In this document: piece after piece, positions 15,315 to 18,315 of the stretch
How positions within the stretch are numbered: position 1 is the stretch's first letter
How the letters are laid out: the number at the start of each line of letters is the position of its first letter
NCBI GenBank assembly: GCA_039819885.1
Contig: JBCBRD010000048.1
Coordinates: forward strand, 1-18,315
Direction: 5' to 3'
DNA from: JBCBRD01 sp039819885
GTDB taxonomy: Bacteria > Pseudomonadota > Alphaproteobacteria > Rhizobiales > Hyphomicrobiaceae
Length of the DNA: 18,315 bases
The notes under the pieces: generated by a model
Told to the model about the DNA's origin: nothing
The model's input: only the letters and a program-made list of their open reading frames with translations
Database searches by the model: none
Made by a program: the position numbers and the translations under genes

Positions 15315-16117
15315 TTTTGGATCATTCCAAGTTACAAAGGAGGCTAGGCCACAAGTAGAGATCCAAGCAGTATGCGTTCAATTGCTCGAAGCCTCTCATG
15401 CCCGTGACACAGTCAGCAATCCAACTGTTTGCAAATTGTTAGCCAAATCCCGAGTGTCACGCGAGAGACTAATTGGTCCTCAGGCGATGACAAAGGTGCT
15501 TCGTGCGATTGGGTGAATGCGTCGTGCTCAGATTATCGTTGCATCGCACTCTATGCACTTGAAAATGGTATCAAAATTAGCATGATGGTTGGCGTCGGAG
15601 AGTTTGCCTGTTTGCAGAAAGATGAGCTCTGACAGCCTCGCAAATTGCACTCAGGCCCACATTCCGCTTCGCCAACGCTAATAAATTCTTATCACGAGCT
15701 AACCACAACAGGTCCTGTGCCGGACCACCCCCGTTCCGTTTTGGCACGATCAATGACCGCTCGAGACGCGTTGGAAGGCCGCCAATTCACAAAGCCGATC
15801 AACTGAGCGGGCGCCGTCAACCAGATACCAAGAGCGGTCAGCCGTCTTTTAGTTCCACCGCCACACATTGCCTTAGAACCAGATGAGTTTCGTCAGTCAG
15901 GACGCTGTCGGCATTTACACTCTGTTAACGCTGTTGCCTTCATGCCGCGATCCCAGCAGCAATTGGATCTGTCCCCTAATTTCAGTTCTCTGTGGATAGT
16001 CGAATCACCTAATCCGAGAGCACGAGACCGCCCAGGTTTGTACGCGTTAGATCACGCTTGGCAGTGCTGACTGCCGGCTTGCAGGGCGCCGATATGGCAA
16101 ACAACTTGAGGCCACTC
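15315..16117. other. Long gene-free divergent region
   Basis: About 800 bp between the leftward ExoP-like gene and the rightward outer-membrane protein gene. Short frames exist but none has a ribosome site together with recognisable protein character. GGTCC-TGTGCC-GGACC (15711-15726) is a short inverted repeat, and GGCAGT-GCTG-ACTGCC (16060-16075) a hairpin in the likely leader of the omp gene. An AAGGAGG stretch at about 15337-15343 on the plus strand is followed only by an 11-codon frame. Room for promoters of both flanking genes and for a small RNA, but nothing specific is seen. Confidence 0.45.
16060..16075 (+). promoter_or_regulatory. Leader hairpin upstream of omp gene
   Basis: GGCAGT (16060-16065), loop GCTG, ACTGCC (16070-16075) form a perfect 6-bp stem with a tetraloop, 42 bases before the preferred ATG at 16118. 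No U-tract follows. It could stabilise the mRNA or be bound by a regulator; outer-membrane protein leaders are commonly controlled post-transcriptionally, but no specific mechanism is visible. Confidence 0.35.
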
Positions 16118-16909
16118 ATGACAAAAGCTCTTACGTCAGCCTTCCTAGCAGCAGCACTGTTGGCCCTGCCGACGGCTGCATTTGCTGACAATCATCGCGG
16201 TTCATACAAAGACGTGCCAATGGCTGCGCCTGCGATGAACTGGAGCGGTTTTCACATTGGTTTAGCGATAGGGTACAGCACCTCTGACGCGGAACTGACA
16301 CGTGATCTGTTCCTGGTGCCCGGTGTCAGTACAGCATTCCCAGCCGGTGTAGATGACCGCGATATTAGTGGAACTGACCCTGACGGTGTCGTAGGCACAG
16401 TGACGCTCGGATACGACCGCATGCTTGGCGACAAATTGCTCGCCGGTGTTTTTGTCGATTACACGTTTGGAAGTCACGGTGACAGCGGCGTAGCAAACGA
16501 GCCCGGCACAGGCGGTGTTTCATACACTGTCGACGTTGACAGTGCTTGGGCTGTGGGTGGACGCCTTGGTTATCTGGTGAGACCTGAAACGCTCATCTAC
16601 GTCAGTGGTGGATACACAGAGACAGATATCGATCTGCGGTCCAACGGGCAGCGGTTCGAGGAAGACCAAGGTGGTTACTTCATCGGTGGTGGCCTCGCTC
16701 ACCATCTGCGAGACGGCCTGGTTCTGACCGCCGATTACCGTTACTCCGACTATGATTCTGAGACCTTCTTCGATCAACAGCAGTTTATTGGTGGAACCCT
16801 GTGCTGCTCAGAGCGAATTGAGATCGAGGCGGACAACCACGCATTCCGCATTGGTCTATCCTATCGCTTCCCGAGCCGACGCACGGTGGCGCACACGCCA
16901 TTGAAGTAA
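16118..16909 (+). CDS. Outer-membrane beta-barrel protein, Omp25/Omp31/RopB-like
   Basis: A 263-residue precursor. Residues 1-23 are a signal peptide with a basic start, an Ala/Leu core and the cleavage site AFA-D. The mature part begins with a short linker, then NWSGFHIGLAIGYS (41-54), the first strand seen in Omp25/Omp31/RopB-type small barrels. Alternating strands follow (TVTLGYDRML, LLAGVFVDYTFG, AWAVGGRLGYLV, LIYVSGGYTET, GGYFIGGGLAHHL, LVLTADYRYSDY) and a final strand FRIGLSYRF ends at F251. Twelve residues (PSRRTVAHTPLK) extend beyond the normally terminal aromatic, and a CC pair (229-230) sits in the last loop. ATG 16118 is chosen because GAGG lies seven bases ahead and the signal peptide begins there; ATG 16094 and a start at 16058 are upstream alternatives. 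A strong terminator follows, so it is probably monocistronic. It may help outer-membrane integrity; no EPS role is shown. Confidence 0.87.
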   Translation: MTKALTSAFLAAALLALPTAAFADNHRGSYKDVPMAAPAMNWSGFHIGLAIGYSTSDAELTRDLFLVPGVSTAFPAGVDDRDISGTDPDGVVGTVTLGYDRMLGDKLLAGVFVDYTFGSHGDSGVANEPGTGGVSYTVDVDSAWAVGGRLGYLVRPETLIYVSGGYTETDIDLRSNGQRFEEDQGGYFIGGGLAHHLRDGLVLTADYRYSDYDSETFFDQQQFIGGTLCCSERIEIEADNHAFRIGLSYRFPSRRTVAHTPLK

Positions 16910-16946
16910 ACGACACGGCCTTTCGTTTACTACTTTGAAAAAAACT

Positions 16947-16980
16947 AACGCCCGTCAGTTTCAGCTGGCGGGCGTTTTTT
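16947..16980 (+). terminator. Intrinsic terminator of the omp gene
   Basis: Left arm AACGCCCGTCAG (16947-16958) pairs with right arm CTGGCGGGCGTT (16965-16976), with one G-U pair and a 6-base loop. The right arm runs directly into a T-tract (TTTTTT at 16975-16980). It lies 38 bp after the stop codon. A textbook GC-rich hairpin plus U-run. Confidence 0.93.
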
Positions 16981-17273
16981 GTGAAAACTACGCCTTTAGA
17001 TCGCGGATGTGTGCGCCTTTTGACGATCGGACCATAGCAAGAAAGTGGCATTCGCGATCGAAAACCCACCCGTTTGAGTGCTTCGAGGTCAAAAGAGGAA
17101 AAGTTTGCGTGAACAGAGAGTTATGGGGATAAATTGACATGAAATAGTGCCCGCTGTTCACTGCTTCGTAAGCGTGGTTCTGGCGTTGAGGTCCCAAAGT
17201 TTGGGCAGCCTCAGGCCTGCACGGAGTATCGGGCAGCCAGCGGTTGGTAGCCCTGCGTACAAAGGGTTGAGTA
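16981..17273. other. Leader/promoter region of the Hint-domain gene
   Basis: About 290 bp with no supported gene. TTGACA at 17134-17139 is a perfect -35-like hexamer, but the hexamer 17 bases later (TTCACT at 17157) is a poor -10. A nested dyad lies at 17187-17213: outer arms TGAGG and CCTCA, inner CCCAAA-G-TTTGGG (17193-17205). AAAGGG about seven bases before the ATG at 17274 is a plausible ribosome binding site. Confidence 0.45.
17187..17213 (+). promoter_or_regulatory. Nested inverted repeat in Hint-gene leader
   Basis: The 13-base palindrome CCCAAAGTTTGGG (17193-17205) is enclosed by TGAGG (17187-17191) and CCTCA (17209-17213). It sits about 60-85 bases before the start codon and downstream of the TTGACA hexamer. 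It could be an operator read as DNA, or a leader stem as RNA. No U-tract follows, so it is not a standard terminator. Confidence 0.4.
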
Positions 17274-18116
17274 ATGTCGGACGAGACAGAAAAAGCAGGC
17301 GTAACTGACAAGACATCGAAAGCGCGTCGTCGTTTTCTAGGGGCGGGCGCAGGCCTCATTGGCGTCACCATGGCGTCAAACGCTCAGGCTGGTTTTTTCG
17401 CGTGGTGCTTCCCTAAGAACCCACCTGGACAACCGCCTCAACCACCTCCGCACCGACCCCCTCCACCAAATGGCGGTCCAATCCCATGCTTCTTGAAGAA
17501 CACAAAGATCCTGACGAGCCGCGGTGAAGTTGCCGTACAGGACCTTCAAGTTGGAGATGAGCTTCAAACCGTCAGCGGTGAGCTTAAGCCAATCAAGTGG
17601 ATCGGCGTAACAGAGCAGTCGTTTGATCGGACTGAAGTCGTGGCAACTGACTTGCGTCCAATTCGGATCGCCAAGGACGCAATTGCGGATGGCGTACCAC
17701 ACGCTGATCTGTTGGTCTCACCAGACCACGCGATGTACCTGGACGGCGTCTTGGTGCCAGCCAAATACCTTGTGAATGGTGTCACGATCACGCAAGAGCC
17801 CGCGACCGGTTGGGATGCAATCGACTATTACCACGTCGAACTGAACGCGCACGATGTGATCATCGCCGAAGGGGCTGCAGCTGAGACGTATCGTGAGTTC
17901 AACAACCGCGATGGGTTCGACAATGGGGTTGCAACGGGTGCTTTTGTCCAGCCCGCTTACGCACCACTGCTGTCGATGGCGCGTCGCGAGATGATCATGT
18001 CCGATATCAAGTCCGTGATCATCCCATGGGGCCACCGTCCCGGCAAAATCGAACAGATCCGCAATCAACTGGCCGACCGTGCTGATGCGATCGCTGGGAG
18101 CCGCATAGCCGCTTAG
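17274..18116 (+). CDS. Tat-targeted Hint-domain protein with proline-rich linker
   Basis: A 280-residue protein in three parts. Residues 1-39 are a twin-arginine (Tat) signal: ARRRFLGAGAG (17-27), a mild hydrophobic core, and an AQA cleavage site at 37-39. Residues about 48-70 are extremely proline-rich. A Hint (hedgehog/intein-type) domain starts at C72 (PCFLKNTKILTSRG), the residue whose thiol performs the N-S acyl shift in this fold. It continues with VQDLQVGDELQT (88-99), IKWIG (107-111), LLVSPDHAMYLDGVLVPAKY (146-165), in which H152 occupies the TxxH-like block, and YHVELNAHDVIIAEGAAAET (186-205). The last four blocks are those of the bacterial Hint_2 group. ATG 17274 follows AAAGGG. Many alphaproteobacterial Hint_2 proteins are uncharacterised, and function is unknown. 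The domain could be catalytic (splitting at C72) or simply structural. Monocistronic with its own terminator; no evident link to EPS beyond location. Confidence 0.88.
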   Translation: MSDETEKAGVTDKTSKARRRFLGAGAGLIGVTMASNAQAGFFAWCFPKNPPGQPPQPPPHRPPPPNGGPIPCFLKNTKILTSRGEVAVQDLQVGDELQTVSGELKPIKWIGVTEQSFDRTEVVATDLRPIRIAKDAIADGVPHADLLVSPDHAMYLDGVLVPAKYLVNGVTITQEPATGWDAIDYYHVELNAHDVIIAEGAAAETYREFNNRDGFDNGVATGAFVQPAYAPLLSMARREMIMSDIKSVIIPWGHRPGKIEQIRNQLADRADAIAGSRIAA

Positions 18117-18136
18117 TGCCGGTCTGCAAACAAACG

Positions 18137-18177
18137 AAAAGCCGCCACTCTTTGCGAATGAGAGCGGCGGCTTTTTT
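18137..18177. terminator. Intrinsic terminator of the Hint-domain gene, possibly bidirectional
   Basis: Left arm AAAAGCCGCCACTCT (18137-18151) pairs with AGAGCGGCGGCTTTT (18161-18175) with one A-C mismatch and a 9-base loop. The T-run TTTTTT (18172-18177) makes it a strong terminator for the rightward gene. The AAAA at the left end gives a short U-tract for leftward transcription too, so it may also stop a gene converging from the right. Confidence 0.9.
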
Positions 18178-18315
18178 ATAGTGGCTCGGGGGCAAAGCAC
18201 CCTGGAAATAGACGACACTGATGTCGACAGCAGCTTTAGCCAGGTTCGATTAGCCTACTGAGGCCTGTGTCTCCGCCGAGGTCGTCCCCTTGAGAGCATG
18301 CTGGCAAGCGCGCGC

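Noticed and set aside
15301..15632. Short rightward frames after an AAGGAGG at about 15337
   Set aside because: The first ATG after the purine stretch gives only an 11-codon frame, and the longer frames use non-ATG starts with no protein character.
18236..18315. Possible C-terminus of a leftward gene entering from the right edge, ending in TAA at 18238-18236
   Set aside because: Only 26 codons are visible and another frame is also open for about 21 codons. A bidirectional terminator nearby makes it possible, but the sequence alone does not support it.
1..18315. CRISPR arrays, tRNA/rRNA genes, insertion sequences and phage genes
   Set aside because: No regularly spaced repeats, no cloverleaf or rRNA-like sequence, and no transposase, integrase or phage protein was recognised on either strand.

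Overview
The window reads as an exopolysaccharide (EPS) biosynthesis region of an alphaproteobacterium, most likely in Hyphomicrobiales (Rhizobiales). Three things point there. The protein set resembles the rhizobial succinoglycan (exo) genes. A beta-barrel protein resembles the Omp25/RopB group. The intergenic DNA at about 2896-3000 resembles a short palindromic repeat that is widespread in Hyphomicrobiales genomes. Genus cannot be assigned by eye, and all homology calls are from motif recognition, not a database search.

Layout: the left edge cuts a leftward ExoA-like GT2 (complement <1-227). Rightward of it lie an ExoL-like glycosyltransferase (598-1896) and an overlapping secreted GH16 lichenase/ExoK-type glycanase (1883-2881). 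A convergent ExoM-like GT2 (3004-3945) is separated from the hydrolase by the repeat. A divergent ExoO-like GT2 (4350-5342) has a leader rich in inverted repeats. From 15314 down to 5417 everything is leftward: ExoP/Wzc-like chain-length protein/BY-kinase, acyltransferase 3 (ExoZ-like), Wzx/ExoT-type flippase, GT2, GT4 (WcaL-like), GT2 and a glucose-1-phosphate cytidylyltransferase (RfbF-like). The right side is outside the EPS set: an Omp25-like beta-barrel protein (16118-16909) and a Tat-targeted Hint-domain protein (17274-18116), each followed by a good intrinsic terminator.

How it may work: glycosyltransferases build a lipid-linked repeat unit on the inner face of the membrane, the acyltransferase decorates it, Wzx flips it, ExoP controls chain length, and the GH16 enzyme trims or releases the product. 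The initiating transferase, polymerase (Wzy/ExoQ) and outer-membrane export protein (ExoF/Wza) are not in this window. Gene order and the extra glycosyltransferases (three within the leftward block) differ from classical succinoglycan loci, so the polymer is probably not plain succinoglycan.

No tRNA, rRNA, CRISPR array, transposase or phage gene was recognised.
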